Positions 44,558 through 53,975 of a stretch of DNA of 64,000 nucleotides are shown here, piece after piece. The DNA comes from Streptomyces sp. NBC_00259 (GTDB lineage: Bacteria; Actinomycetota; Actinomycetes; Streptomycetales; Streptomycetaceae). The translations under genes were made by a program, and so were the position numbers. The notes beneath the pieces were generated by a model. It did not search any database. It was not told the DNA's origin and worked only from the letters and a program-made list of their open reading frames with translations. How positions within the stretch are numbered: the first letter of the stretch is position 1; every line of letters begins with the position of its first letter. The stretch spans positions 930,001 through 994,000 of the forward strand of contig NZ_CP108080.1 of the NCBI RefSeq assembly GCF_036181745.1. Direction: 5' to 3'.

Positions 44558-45274
44558 GTGTTCTATTACGTGCTCAAATACGTCATTTTGGGCCCGCTGC
44601 TACGTCTGCTGTTCCGGCCCAGGATCGAGGGACTCGAGCACATTCCGGCGGACGGCGCGGCGATCGTCGCCGGCAATCACCTGTCGTTCTCCGACCACTT
44701 CCTGATGCCGGCCATCCTCAAACGGCGCATCACCTTCCTCGCCAAGGCCGAGTACTTCACGGGCCCCGGTATCAAGGGCCGACTCACCGCCGCCTTCTTC
44801 CGCAGCGCCGGGCAGATCCCGGTGGACCGGTCGGGCAAGGACGCGGGACAGGCCGCGATCCGCGAGGGGCTCGGGGTGCTGAGCAAGGATGAGTTGCTCG
44901 GCATCTATCCGGAAGGCACGCGCTCGCACGACGGGCGGCTGTACAAGGGCAAGGTCGGCGTCGCGGTCATGGCGCTGACCGCGCAGGTGCCGGTCGTGCC
45001 CTGCGCGATGGTCGGGACGTTCGAGATCCAGCCGCCGGGCCAGGTCCTGCCGAAGATCAAGCGGGTGACGATCCGCTTCGGCGAGCCCCTGGACTTCTCG
45101 CGTTACGCGGGGATGGAGAACGAGAAGGCGGCGCTGCGGGCCGTGACCGACGAGATCATGTACGAGATCCTCGCCCTGTCCGGGCAGGAGTACGTGGACG
45201 AGTACGCCGTCAAGGCGAAGGCGGCCCAGACCGCTCAAGCGCCGGGCAGGAAGTTCCCGCGGCTGCGGCGGTGA
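44558..45274 (+). CDS. plsC: 1-acyl-sn-glycerol-3-phosphate acyltransferase (PlsC-type)
   Basis: The protein has 238 residues from a GTG; GGGGAGCG lies upstream. Acyltransferase motifs are NHLSFSDHFLMP (H-x4-D), LAKAEYFTGPGI, GQIPVDRSGKD, GIYPEGTRSHDG and VVPCAMVGTFE. It transfers an acyl group to lysophosphatidate in phospholipid synthesis; one N-terminal membrane-associated helix is present. A bidirectional hairpin separates it from the convergent peptidase gene. Confidence 0.92.
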   Translation: MFYYVLKYVILGPLLRLLFRPRIEGLEHIPADGAAIVAGNHLSFSDHFLMPAILKRRITFLAKAEYFTGPGIKGRLTAAFFRSAGQIPVDRSGKDAGQAAIREGLGVLSKDELLGIYPEGTRSHDGRLYKGKVGVAVMALTAQVPVVPCAMVGTFEIQPPGQVLPKIKRVTIRFGEPLDFSRYAGMENEKAALRAVTDEIMYEILALSGQEYVDEYAVKAKAAQTAQAPGRKFPRLRR

Positions 45275-45283
45275 CGGGACATC

Positions 45284-45316
45284 GGGAGGGCGGTCCGCAT
45301 GCGGACCGCCCCTCCC
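45284..45316. terminator. Hairpin between convergent plsC and peptidase genes
   Basis: A perfect 22-base palindrome, GGCGGTCCGCATGCGGACCGCC, is extended by GGGAGG and CCTCCC on its sides with one bulge. It lies 10 bases after the plsC stop and 17 before the peptidase stop, so it can act for both. Confidence 0.75.
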
Positions 45317-45332
45317 GTGCTTCCGGCGTGCG

Positions 45333-46910
45333 TCAGGGCGTCGGTGGGGCGTGCGGCGCGCACACCGTGTCGTGACCGTCGAGCGCGCCGCGGAGCAGAT
45401 ACGCCTCGACCTTTCCGTTGACGCAGGGGTTCACCAGCGTCGTGATGCCGTGCGAGCCGGCGTTCTCCTCGGTGACGAGGCGCGAGCCCTTGAGCCGCTT
45501 GCGGAGTTCGAGAGCGCCCTGGTACGGGGTGGCCGCGTCACGCTCGGCCTGCACCAGCAGCACCGGGGGCAGGCCCTTGCCGGTCCTGATCTCCAGCGGC
45601 TGCTGGCGCTTCGCCGGCCAGGTGGCGCACGGCAGGTTCAGCCAGGCGTTCGACCACGTGAAGAAGGGGTGCTCCGCGTGCAGCAGGGTGTTGTCCCGGT
45701 CCCAGGTCTCCCAGTCCGTCGGCCAGGGGGCGTCCGCGCACTCGACCGCCGTGTAGACGGCGGTGCTGTTCTCGGCCGCGGCGTTGCCTGCGGTGTCCTC
45801 GGGGTGCGGGCCGGCGGCGTCGATCAGCGGCTGGGGGTCACCGGCGAGGTAGCTGCTCCAGACCCGGGCGACGGGCGCCCACTGGGTGTCGTAGTACGGG
45901 GCGCTCTGGAAGTGGTCGACCAGCTCGGCGGGACCGACGAGCCCGCCGATCGGGCTGCGCTTCGCCTCGGCACGCAGCTTCTCCCACTGCCGGCGGACCT
46001 CCGCCTCGGTGTCGCCGATGCCGAAGACGTCGTCGTGGGCGGCGATCCAGGTCATCCAGTCCGTCAGCCGTCTCTCGAAGGCCCCGTTCTGGTCGAGGTT
46101 GACTCCGTACCAGATCTTGTCGGTCCTCGGGTTGACGACGGAGTCCATGACCATGCGGCGGACGTGTGCGGGGAAGAGGGTGGCGTACACCGCGCCGAGG
46201 TAGGTGCCGTAGGAGACACCGAGGAAGTTGAGCCGCCGCTCGCCGAGCGCGGCACGGATGACGTCCAGGTCGCGAGCCGTGTTGAGCGTGGTCAGATGCG
46301 GCAGGAGGTCGCCGCCGCGCTCCGCGCAGCCCGCCGCGTACTCGGCCGCGAGCTTGCGCCCGGCGCGCTTGTCGGCCTCGGAGCCGGGGACCGGATCGGG
46401 CTTGGGCGCCGTTCTCGGCGCCTGCGGGTCGACGCAGGACAGGGGCGACGAACGCCCGACGCCGCGCGGATCGAAGCCCACGAAGTCGTACGCCTTGGCG
46501 ACCCCGGCCCAGAGGGCGTTGCCGGTGACGACCCGGCGCGGGAAGCGCAGGCCGGAGGCGCCGGGGCCGCCCGGGTTGTAGACGAGGGCGCCCTGGCGCT
46601 CCTCGGCGGTGCCGGTGTTGCCGATGCGGTCGACGGCGATACGTATCTGCTTGCCGTCGGGCCGGGCGTAGTCGAGCGGGACGCTGACCCAGCCGCACTG
46701 GATCGGCTTCTCCAGTCCCCAGTCGGCCGGGCAGTCGGCCCAGTCGATGCCCTGCTTCGCCGCCCGTTGAGCGGCGGTCTTCACTCCGTACGTCTCGGCG
46801 CTCCGCCGGTACGGGCCGTCCGCGGTCGCCTGTGGTGCGGCGATCGCGCCTGCGACGAGTGTGCTCGCGAGCAACGTGCCGGCCGAGCCGAGCACTGCGC
46901 TGCGTCTCAC
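45333..46910 (-). CDS. Secreted Tap/SlpD-type alpha/beta-hydrolase tripeptidyl aminopeptidase
   Basis: The protein has 525 residues. The start is set at GTG 46910, because GGGGGAGG lies seven bases upstream and it begins directly with a signal peptide (RRSAVLGSAGTLLASTLVAGAIAAPQATA); an ATG at 46961 in frame is the alternative. The Ser nucleophile is in LNFLGVSYGTYLGAVYA, with Asp in VQAERDAATPYQGA and His in ENAGSHGITTL. A C-terminal TAP-like domain with Cys pairs follows (PCATWPAKRQQP, NPCVNGKVEAYL). It is exported and trims peptides, presumably for nitrogen supply. Confidence 0.9.
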   Translation of the reverse strand: MRRSAVLGSAGTLLASTLVAGAIAAPQATADGPYRRSAETYGVKTAAQRAAKQGIDWADCPADWGLEKPIQCGWVSVPLDYARPDGKQIRIAVDRIGNTGTAEERQGALVYNPGGPGASGLRFPRRVVTGNALWAGVAKAYDFVGFDPRGVGRSSPLSCVDPQAPRTAPKPDPVPGSEADKRAGRKLAAEYAAGCAERGGDLLPHLTTLNTARDLDVIRAALGERRLNFLGVSYGTYLGAVYATLFPAHVRRMVMDSVVNPRTDKIWYGVNLDQNGAFERRLTDWMTWIAAHDDVFGIGDTEAEVRRQWEKLRAEAKRSPIGGLVGPAELVDHFQSAPYYDTQWAPVARVWSSYLAGDPQPLIDAAGPHPEDTAGNAAAENSTAVYTAVECADAPWPTDWETWDRDNTLLHAEHPFFTWSNAWLNLPCATWPAKRQQPLEIRTGKGLPPVLLVQAERDAATPYQGALELRKRLKGSRLVTEENAGSHGITTLVNPCVNGKVEAYLLRGALDGHDTVCAPHAPPTP

Positions 46911-47188
46911 GTGGGTGCCTCCCCCTGATGATGCGCCGCTCCCCACGGCAGCGCGGGTCATGGTCAGTACGGGGGATCCTTCCGTCCGCGCGACGCCGGG
47001 CGAAAGGGCGAACCGGTGTTTCTTTGCCGAAGCAATAGCCGGTGCGCACAGCCCACTTGGGGCGTCGTATCAGCCGTGGCGCCGCGTCGGCCCTGCTGCC
47101 GCGTCGGCCCTGCTGCCGCGTCGGCCCTGCTGCCGCGTCGGCCCTGCTGCCGCGTCGGCCCTGGTGCCGTCGCCGCCGTCGCGCCGGG
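46911..47188. other. Intergenic region between ureD and the peptidase gene
   Basis: About 280 bases that contain the peptidase promoter and the 17-bp minisatellite at 47081-47165. TTGCCGAAGCAATAGCC near 47030 could be part of a promoter read leftward. No gene was found. Confidence 0.4.
47081..47165. repeat. 17-bp tandem repeat, five copies
   Basis: The unit GCCGCGTCGGCCCTGCT is repeated five times head to tail from 47081 to 47165; only the last copy differs (GGT at its end). It lies in the gap between the urease accessory gene ureD and the peptidase gene. Since 17 is not a multiple of three, it is unlikely to code. Confidence 0.92.
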
Positions 47189-47929
47189 TCAGCCGTCGAG
47201 CAGCTCGCACCGGGCCGCGTCGAGCAGCCTGCGCAGCCGCAGCGCGTCCGGGGCGACCGCGGTGACCAGTGCCGCGGGGCCGGCGAGCGGGGTGAGGACC
47301 GCGCTCTCGCCGAGCTGTCGCGACTCGACGGGGTTCTTCTCGAAGTCGGGCTCCACGACAAGGAGTTGGCCGACCGCCCGATGTCCGGCGAGTACCGCCC
47401 CGCCGTCCCAGCCGCCCGGCGCGCCGGGTCCGAAGGAGAGTTCCTGGTCCAGCAGGGGACGGCCCGCACGGTGCACGGTCAGGCGCGTGGTGAGCGTGCC
47501 GGGTTCCTCGCCGTGGCGGCCGAGGATCTGCTCCTCACGCAGCACCAGCCGTGCCGTGGCGGCGAGTTCGACACGGGTACGCATCCGCAGGTCGCTGCCG
47601 CGCGCCGAGATCAGCTGCTCGGGCAGCCAGCGCAGTTCCGCGTCCTGGGCCACCGTGAGCGCGACGTCGTACGTGGCGGGTGCCGGGGAGCGGCCGGGCA
47701 GGGCCACGGTCGCCGCGGCGGAGTCCAGGTGCAGCTTGGCGCCTTCGTGGACGTCCGCCTCGACAGCCAGCCGGTCACCGCCGAGCGGTGCGCTCATGGC
47801 GCCGACGACGGTGACCCGGGTGTACGGTCCGGCGGCCCGGGTGCGGCGCAGCGCGAGCGGCCCCGCGCTCTCCAGCACCGGCAGTCCGTCGCGGGTGGCG
47901 ACGACGCGGGCGGTGGCCTCGACGCTCAT
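47189..47929 (-). CDS. ureD: Urease accessory protein UreD
   Basis: The protein has 246 residues from the ATG at 47929. Recognisable segments are VTVVGAMSAPLGGDRLAVEADVHEGAKLHLDSAAATVALPG and LRWLPEQLISARGSDLRMRTRVELAATARLVLREEQILGRHGE, typical of UreD/UreH. It is the scaffold that binds apo-urease with UreF and UreG during nickel insertion. It is the last gene of the operon and starts seven bases after ureG. Confidence 0.9.
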   Translation of the reverse strand: MSVEATARVVATRDGLPVLESAGPLALRRTRAAGPYTRVTVVGAMSAPLGGDRLAVEADVHEGAKLHLDSAAATVALPGRSPAPATYDVALTVAQDAELRWLPEQLISARGSDLRMRTRVELAATARLVLREEQILGRHGEEPGTLTTRLTVHRAGRPLLDQELSFGPGAPGGWDGGAVLAGHRAVGQLLVVEPDFEKNPVESRQLGESAVLTPLAGPAALVTAVAPDALRLRRLLDAARCELLDG

Positions 47930-47936
47930 ACGGCGC

Positions 47937-48623
<687 letters not shown>

Positions 48624-48645
48624 GCTGCGGCTCCTTGGGGTGGTG

Positions 48646-49491
48646 CTACGAGGCGAAGAGTCGTACGGGCCAGGCGGCGTGCTGTTCCGCCGTGATGTCG
48701 AGCAGCGGGGCGGAGGCCGCGGGCAGGGCGTCCGTGCCCAGCTCGGCCGCCCGGTGTGCCGCGGTCACGGCGCGGCGGGCGACGTCGTCCATGTCGGGGG
48801 CGAGCCGGGCGAGGACGGCGGTGGCCTCGAAGGGGTCCAGGCTCAGCAGCCGTACCGCGGCGGTGGCCGGTCCGCCGATCGTCTCGTACGCGGCACAGTG
48901 CGCGGCGTCCTCGGGCCCGAGGCCGGCGGCGCGCGCGAGGAGCCCCAGCACGACGGGCTGGTGCGCCCCTCTGGGGAACGCCCGGGCCAGCGCGTCGAGT
49001 CCGGGCGACGGCCAGGTGGCCCGGGCGGCCCGCATGAGCTGTCTGCCGAGTTTCCGCCCCGAGGCGCGCAGGGCGGGCGAGGGGGTCCGGGCGTCGGCGG
49101 CCGCGTCCAGTTCGAGCGGGTCGAGCCCGAGCGCGGCGGCGGCTGCGAGCGCCGCCGCGGTCAGCCCCGTGGTGTGCAGCCTGCCCCGGCAGAAGTGCTC
49201 CAGCCCGTGGGCGTCCCGGATCCGCCCGGACTTGACCGCCGCCTCGGCGCCGCCGGAGTGCGCGTGCCCGCCGGCGGGGAAGCGTCCGTCGGCGAGAACG
49301 AGCAGCGCGGCTCGCGCCGGGGCACCGGACCGTGGTCCGGCCTCCTCCGCCCGGCGCGACCCCGCTGCCGCCCGCCTCGCCTCAGGGATCTCATCGGCCC
49401 CGGCGCCCGGAGCCGGGGCGGTGACCGCCGCCGGGCCGTGGGCGGGACCACCACCGGGGGCGGGTGGGCGCGTGTGGATGATGTCGCTCAT
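48646..49491 (-). CDS. ureF: Urease accessory protein UreF
   Basis: The protein has 281 residues. The first 55 residues are Ala/Pro/Gly-rich and low complexity. The UreF domain starts at [26 protein letters not shown], followed by LEHFCRGRL and the end [33 protein letters not shown]. It bridges UreD and UreG and works as a regulator of GTPase timing. It starts two bases after the ureC stop, so translation is coupled. Confidence 0.9.
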   Translation of the reverse strand: MSDIIHTRPPAPGGGPAHGPAAVTAPAPGAGADEIPEARRAAAGSRRAEEAGPRSGAPARAALLVLADGRFPAGGHAHSGGAEAAVKSGRIRDAHGLEHFCRGRLHTTGLTAAALAAAAALGLDPLELDAAADARTPSPALRASGRKLGRQLMRAARATWPSPGLDALARAFPRGAHQPVVLGLLARAAGLGPEDAAHCAAYETIGGPATAAVRLLSLDPFEATAVLARLAPDMDDVARRAVTAAHRAAELGTDALPAASAPLLDITAEQHAAWPVRLFAS

Positions 49492-49493
49492 GG

Positions 49494-51215
49494 TCAGAAC
49501 AGGAAGTACCGCTGGGCCATGGGCAGTTCCTCCGCCGGTGCCGGCTCGACCGCCTCGCCGTCGATGGTCACGGTGAAGGTGTCGGCGTCGACCTCGACGC
49601 GGGGCAGGGCGTCGTTCTCCCGCATGTCGGCCTTGGTGACGCCCCTGGTGCTGCGGATCGGGACGAAACGCTTCCCGAGCCCGAGGCGTTCGGGCAGACC
49701 GTCCTCGATCGCCGCCCCGGCGACGAAATTGAACGAGCCCGCAGCCGGAGCCCTGCCGAGCGCGCCGAACATCCGCCGCGGGAGCACCGGTTGCGGCGTG
49801 GGGATGGAGGCGTTGGCGTCGCCCATCTGCGCGTACGCGATCTGGCCCCCCTTGATGACCAGTTGCGGCTTGACGCCGAAGAACGCCGGTTCCCACAGCA
49901 CCAGATCGGCGAGCTTGCCCGGTTCGACCGAGCCGATCTCGTGGTCGAGGCCCTGGGCGACGGCGGGGTTGATCGTGTATTTGGCGACATAGCGACGAAC
50001 TCGCAGATTGTCCGCGCGGCCGTCGCCGGGGAGGGTGCCCCTGCGCAGCTTCATGACGTGCGCGGTCTGCCAGGTCCGCAGGACGACCTCGCCCACGCGC
50101 CCCATCGCCTGGGAGTCGGACGAGATGATCGAGATGGCGCCGATGTCGTGCAGCACGTCCTCGGCCGCGATCGTGGACGGCCGGATCCTCGACTCGGCGA
50201 AGGCGAGATCCTCGGGCACGGCCGGATTGAGGTGGTGGCAGACCATCAGCATGTCGAGGTGTTCCTCGATGGTGTTGATGGTGTGCGGCCGGGTCGGATT
50301 CGTGGAACTGGGCAGGACGTAGGGCTCCGAGACCACGGTGATGATGTCCGGTGCGTGCCCGCCGCCCGCGCCCTCCGTGTGGTACGCGTGGATGGTGCGA
50401 CCCGCGATCGCGGCGAGGGTGTCGCCGACGAACCCGGCCTCGTTCAGCGTGTCCGTGTGCACGGCGAGCTGCGCGCCGGTCTCCTCGCACACGCCCAGGC
50501 AGGCGTCGATGACGGCCGGCGTCGCGCCCCAGTCCTCATGGATCTTGAAGCCGAGCGCGCCGCCGCGCAGCTGCGAGTACATGGCCTCGCGGGACGTCGT
50601 GTTGCCCTTGCCGAGCAGCCCGATGTTGACGGGGAACGCTTCGAGCGCCTCGAACATCCGGGCGAGGTGCCAGGGGCCGGGAGTGATCGTGGTCGCCTTC
50701 GTGCCCTCGGCCGGTCCGGTGCCGCCGCCGACGAGCGTGGTGATGCCCGAGGTCAGCGCCTGGTCGACGATGGTCGGCGAGATGAAGTGGACATGGGCGT
50801 CGATCGCCCCGGCGGTGACGATCTTCCCGTTGCCCGCGATCACCTCGGTCTCCGGACCGATGACCAGATCCGGGTGGACGCCGTCCATCGTGTCCGGGTT
50901 GCCGGCCTTCCCGATGCCGGTGATGCGGCCGTCACGGATGCCGATGTCGGCCTTGACGACACCCCAGTGGTCGATGATCACCGCGCCGGTGACGACGGTG
51001 TCGGGGGCGCCCTCCGCTCGCGTCGTACGCGACTGGCCCATCGACTCGCGGATCACCTTGCCGCCGCCGAACACCGCCTCGTCACCCGCGCGACCGGGCC
51101 CGCCCGAGCGGTCCTCCTCGATCTCGACGAGCAGTTCGGTGTCGGCGAGCCGGATCCGGTCACCCGTGGTGGGCCCGAACAGGTCCGCGTACACGGCACG
51201 GCTGAGCTCAGCCAT
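49494..51215 (-). CDS. ureC: Urease alpha (catalytic) subunit
   Basis: The protein has 573 residues. The start ATG at 51215 is preceded by GGAGG; it overlaps ureB by eight bases. Nickel ligands are seen in [12 protein letters not shown], the carbamylated Lys in [13 protein letters not shown] and the His in [14 protein letters not shown]. The mobile flap Cys/His is [22 protein letters not shown], and the urea-binding Asp is in [12 protein letters not shown]. It hydrolyses urea to ammonia and carbamate with a di-nickel centre in the cytoplasm. Confidence 0.97.
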   Translation of the reverse strand: MAELSRAVYADLFGPTTGDRIRLADTELLVEIEEDRSGGPGRAGDEAVFGGGKVIRESMGQSRTTRAEGAPDTVVTGAVIIDHWGVVKADIGIRDGRITGIGKAGNPDTMDGVHPDLVIGPETEVIAGNGKIVTAGAIDAHVHFISPTIVDQALTSGITTLVGGGTGPAEGTKATTITPGPWHLARMFEALEAFPVNIGLLGKGNTTSREAMYSQLRGGALGFKIHEDWGATPAVIDACLGVCEETGAQLAVHTDTLNEAGFVGDTLAAIAGRTIHAYHTEGAGGGHAPDIITVVSEPYVLPSSTNPTRPHTINTIEEHLDMLMVCHHLNPAVPEDLAFAESRIRPSTIAAEDVLHDIGAISIISSDSQAMGRVGEVVLRTWQTAHVMKLRRGTLPGDGRADNLRVRRYVAKYTINPAVAQGLDHEIGSVEPGKLADLVLWEPAFFGVKPQLVIKGGQIAYAQMGDANASIPTPQPVLPRRMFGALGRAPAAGSFNFVAGAAIEDGLPERLGLGKRFVPIRSTRGVTKADMRENDALPRVEVDADTFTVTIDGEAVEPAPAEELPMAQRYFLF

Positions 51216-51519
51216 CGAGCGCACCTCCGGTCTCCCCGCGCAGGCCCGCGACGACACGGAGGCCGCCGATCGGTACGAGTTCGACGTCGACCGGGATGCC
51301 GGGCTCGAACCGGACGGCGGTGCCGGCCGCGATGTTCAGCCGCAACCCGCGCGCGGCGGCACGGTCGAGGTCCAGCCCGGGGTTGGCCTCGGCGAAGTGG
51401 TAGTGGGAGCCGACCTGGACGGGCCGGTCGGCGGTGTTCAGCACGGTCAGCCGGGTGGTCTCGCGGCCCTCGTTCAGCCGGACCGGCTCGTCCGCGTACA
51501 GGATCTCTCCGGGAATCAT
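51208..51519 (-). CDS. ureB: Urease beta subunit
   Basis: The protein has 103 residues, starting [21 protein letters not shown], with the typical [20 protein letters not shown] and [12 protein letters not shown] segments. It is a structural subunit of the trimeric urease unit. GGGGGAG precedes the ATG. Confidence 0.96.
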   Translation of the reverse strand: MIPGEILYADEPVRLNEGRETTRLTVLNTADRPVQVGSHYHFAEANPGLDLDRAAARGLRLNIAAGTAVRFEPGIPVDVELVPIGGLRVVAGLRGETGGALDG

Positions 51520-51535
51520 GGGCGCCGCTCCCCCG

Positions 51536-51838
51536 TCAGACGATCGGTTCGTGGACGGTGACGAGCTTGGTGCCGTCGGGGAAGGTCGCCTCGACCTGGA
51601 CGTCGTGGATCATCTCGGGGATGCCCGCCATGACGTCGTCGCGGGTGAGCACTTTCCGCCCGGAGGCCATGAGTTCGGCGACGGTGCGCCCGTCGCGGGC
51701 ACCTTCCAGGATGTGCGTGGTGATGAGCGCGACGGCCTCGGGGTGGTTGAGCTTCACCCCGCGGGCTCTGCGCCTCTCCGCGACATCGGCAGCAACATGG
51801 ATGAGCAGCCGTTCCTGCTCATGCGGCGTCAGTTGCAC
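51536..51838 (-). CDS. ureA: Urease gamma subunit
   Basis: The protein has 100 residues: [39 protein letters not shown] and the end VTVHEPIV are characteristic. The start is a GTG at 51838 with GAGGTGG upstream. It is the first gene of the ureABCFGD operon; ureE is absent, which is common in actinomycetes. Confidence 0.95.
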   Translation of the reverse strand: MQLTPHEQERLLIHVAADVAERRRARGVKLNHPEAVALITTHILEGARDGRTVAELMASGRKVLTRDDVMAGIPEMIHDVQVEATFPDGTKLVTVHEPIV

Positions 51839-51892
51839 GATTCCACCTCACGATCGTCCCGCCCGGACGGATCCGGATGCAGCGGACGCTAT

Positions 51893-51918
51893 TTGACGTC
51901 AACGATCTGTTGACGTTC
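51893..51918. promoter_or_regulatory. TTGACGTCAA palindrome and repeat upstream of ureA
   Basis: TTGACGTCAA (51893-51902) is a perfect 10-base palindrome, and TTGACGTTC (51910-51918) repeats its left half 17 bases further. The minus-strand copy of the palindrome also reads TTGACG, a -35-like element, about 55 bases before ureA. It may be a promoter/operator of the urease operon. Confidence 0.45.
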
Positions 51919-51959
51919 TGCAGACGTTCCACTGCCAAGGCTTGAACGTTAGGGCGGAA

Positions 51960-51978
51960 GTTTTTCCGGCGCGTTAAC
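51960..51978 (-). promoter_or_regulatory. Weak GlnR half-site candidate upstream of ureA
   Basis: On the minus strand, GTTAAC-GCGCCG-GAAAAAC resembles one half of the GlnR consensus (gTnAC-n6-GaAAc). A second half-site with correct spacing is not clear. Urease genes are GlnR targets in Streptomyces, so it is suggestive but weak. Confidence 0.3.
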
Positions 51979-52097
51979 TGATCTTTGGTACCTGCATGGA
52001 CATCGGCGCGCGCGCAGCCCGTCCCGGGCCTGCCGGACGATCGGTCCCGCCGCCCTCCCGCTGGAGCGGACGGGGGCGGGCGGTCCTGTCGTACCGC

Positions 52098-52391
52098 TCA
52101 GACGCCCCGGCCGCCCGGGCCCGGAGGGCGATGCTCCGCCGCGATGCCGAAGCGGCCGCGTTCGCCCGGAGCGGACGGCGCGGAGGTGCGCAGCGTCGAG
52201 ACCGAGGGGAGCACGGCCTCGTCGGCCGGGTGCTCCGCGGCCTCCAGTCGCTCCAGGTCAGCGGCCGAGACGAGCGCCACGAGCGGCTTTCCGTGGCGGG
52301 TGACGACCACGCGCTCGCCGCCGTACACGACACGGTTGATCAGCTCGGCGAGCTCTGCCCGTGCTTGCGTCACCGGAATCTCATAGGCCAT
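52098..52391 (-). CDS. Phd/YefM-type antitoxin, orphan
   Basis: The protein has 97 residues from the ATG at 52391. The Phd/YefM domain is complete: [37 protein letters not shown] and [12 protein letters not shown]. The C-terminal third is disordered. No RelE/Doc/PIN toxin gene lies next to it, downstream towards ureA or elsewhere in the gap. It is divergent from the ClpP-like gene with a 114-base gap, which includes TGTACGTCCTGTACA-like repeats (CCTGTACGTCCTGTACATTTTTTACAG) as possible operator. Confidence 0.85.
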   Translation of the reverse strand: MAYEIPVTQARAELAELINRVVYGGERVVVTRHGKPLVALVSAADLERLEAAEHPADEAVLPSVSTLRTSAPSAPGERGRFGIAAEHRPPGPGGRGV

Positions 52392-52403
52392 GCTCCCCAT
52401 CAT

Positions 52404-52435
52404 AACGGCCTGTACGTCCTGTACATTTTTTACAG
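52404..52435. promoter_or_regulatory. TGTAC-repeat region between phd and clpP-like gene
   Basis: CCTGTACGTCCTGTACATTTTTTACAG holds two TGTAC copies ten bases apart and a reverse GTACAT/TTACAG-type match. It is the AT-richest part of the divergent gap and close to the phd start, so it may be the antitoxin's operator or the promoters of both genes. Confidence 0.4.
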
Positions 52436-52505
52436 ACACGCAAGCCGCCAGACGCTGCCCACAGACGCCGCCGCACCGTCGCGGCCGCATGAGGAGTGGT
52501 ACGCC

Positions 52506-53141
52506 ATGAACCACCCGTCCGCCCGCCATGTCCTGCCGGAGTTCACGGAGCGCACCAGCGCAGGGCTCCGCACCCTCGATCCGTACGCGAAGCTCCTCGC
52601 CGAGCGGATCGTGTTCCTCGGCGCACCGGTCGACGACACCTCGGCCAACGACGTCATCGCGCAGCTCCTGCACCTCGAGTACGCCGCCCCGGACCAGGAC
52701 ATCGCGCTCTACATCAACTCCCCCGGCGGTTCCCTCAGCGCGATGACCGCCATTTACGACACGATGCAGGTGGTGACCTGCGACATCGCCACGACCTGTC
52801 TGGGCCGGGCCGCCTCGACGGCCGCGGTGCTGCTGGCGGCAGGCGCCCCCGGCAAGCGGATCGCCCTGCCCGGTGCCCGGATCGTCGTCCAGCAGCCTTC
52901 CCTGGCGGAGCCGGTGCAGGGACAGCCGACCGATCTCGATCTCCAGGCTCAGGAGTTGCTGCGGCTGCGGGAGCTGATGGCCGCCGTGCTCGTACGCCAC
53001 ACCGGTCGGAGCGCCGAGCGCATCGCCGAGGACATCGAGCGTGACAAGGTCTTCGACGCCCCGGGCGCCAAGGAATACGGGCTGATCGATCACATCGTCA
53101 AGAACCGGAAGACGTCCGCGACTTCCCTCCACGGCCGGTGA
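52506..53141 (+). CDS. clpP5: ClpP-family protein with His-to-Gln change in the catalytic triad (ClpP5-like)
   Basis: The protein has 211 residues and a GAGGAG ribosome binding site before ATG 52506. The fold blocks are [42 protein letters not shown] and [22 protein letters not shown] with the nucleophile Ser104. In active ClpP the next block is RIMIHQP with the catalytic His; here it is RIVVQQP, Gln129 replacing His. Asp180 is kept (IERDKVF). The subunit should thus be inactive by itself but could join mixed rings. The symbol rests on memory that a divergent clpP5 lies beside the urease operon in S. coelicolor (unchecked). A 101-residue gene follows directly. Confidence 0.88.
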   Translation: MNHPSARHVLPEFTERTSAGLRTLDPYAKLLAERIVFLGAPVDDTSANDVIAQLLHLEYAAPDQDIALYINSPGGSLSAMTAIYDTMQVVTCDIATTCLGRAASTAAVLLAAGAPGKRIALPGARIVVQQPSLAEPVQGQPTDLDLQAQELLRLRELMAAVLVRHTGRSAERIAEDIERDKVFDAPGAKEYGLIDHIVKNRKTSATSLHGR

Positions 53142-53148
53142 ACCGGCC

Positions 53149-53454
53149 GTGGTGCCCGAACTGCCGCCGCTCCCCGCACTGACGCGTGCCGAAAGTGAGT
53201 TCATCGACAGCTATCTCGAAGTCGTCGATCAGCTGGGAAGGATCAACCCGGCGCGTGGCACGCACACCTACGGCGCGCTTCGTGCCGCCCAGGCGCTCGT
53301 CGTACGGGCCACGGCGCTCCGGGACGCGCTGACGGTCATGCACATGCGCGGTGAGAGCGAGCTGCACGCACCGACATTGGCCCGTGCGCTGCGGGTGTTG
53401 GACGGGGAGCGCAGGGCGTCGAGAATCACCGTACCTCCGGAGTCGCCGAGTTGA
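53149..53454 (+). CDS. Small hypothetical protein downstream of the ClpP-like gene
   Basis: The frame of 101 residues begins with GTG 53149, eight bases after the ClpP-like stop. It is helical and charged, without membrane segments: ALTRAESEFIDSYLEVVDQLGRI, GTHTYGALRAAQALVVRATALRDALTVMHMRGE. Codon bias is good. Its tight spacing suggests co-translation with the ClpP-like protein, so it could be an assembly partner or regulator; this is inference. The ending SRITVPPESPS is disordered. I do not recognise a family. Confidence 0.65.
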   Translation: MVPELPPLPALTRAESEFIDSYLEVVDQLGRINPARGTHTYGALRAAQALVVRATALRDALTVMHMRGESELHAPTLARALRVLDGERRASRITVPPESPS

Positions 53455-53828
53455 CGGTCCGCCGCCCGACGGCCACCGCGCACCTCGCGGCACGCCGGAG
53501 GCGTACGAGTGGGTGTCGCCCATCCGGACCAGTCGCGGCTGCACGATATGCACCGGGCAAGTTGCGCCGTGGGCTGAGCCGACTGGCGCAACGGCCCGTT
53601 CCGACGCTGGTACAGCGCTCGTCACCGGGCGACGCACTGTCCGCCAAACGGCTCTGTCCACTCGAATAGGTCATTGGTGAGGAGCCTCACAAAACGCCGT
53701 TTCTAAGAGGAAATCCGGCAGTTCGTGGGTCAAGATCCCTGGGACGACAAGCCCCCGCCACCGCGGCGGGGCGGTCCGGGCGGACGCCGAGTCCTGCCGC
53801 CGCACCGGATGCCTGGTCGACATGAGGG
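53455..53828. other. Intergenic region before the riboswitch
   Basis: About 370 bases without a supported gene. The stretch 53672-53700 (TTGGTGAGGAGCCTCACAAAACGCCG) has GTGAGG/CCTCAC arms forming a GTGAGGAGCCTCAC palindrome that could be a terminator for the upstream gene or an operator. The promoter for the riboswitch RNA is expected in the last 150 bases. Confidence 0.4.
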
Positions 53829-53967
53829 CTTCGGCAGGAGTGGAGGACCCGAGCAGTACGGGCCGGCCGCACATCATGGCCGGTCCTTGGGGTGAAGCCG
53901 CGTACGCGGCCGGGCGTCTTCGCCGGTCCGAACCCGACAGGTCATCCTTCACAGGCGGCTGACGAAG
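53829..53967 (+). ncRNA. c-di-AMP riboswitch (ydaO/yuaA type)
   Basis: The conserved ydaO core is visible: GTGGAGGACCCGAG near 53840, then TTGGGGTGAAGCC (53887-53899) and CCGAACCCGACAGGTCATCC (about 53927-53946) followed by CACAGGCGG. A closing P1 helix can form from CTTCGGCAG (53829-53837) with CTGACGAAG (53959-53967), with one mismatch. The NlpC/P60 hydrolase ATG lies nine bases after P1. In actinomycetes such riboswitches sit before cell-wall hydrolase genes and turn them off at high c-di-AMP. A covariance-model search would settle it. Confidence 0.85.
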
Positions 53968-53975
53968 GGTTGCGC

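Noticed and set aside
53451..53669. A short plus-strand gene before the riboswitch
   Set aside because: Arg-rich composition, no start signal and no conservation that I can recognise.
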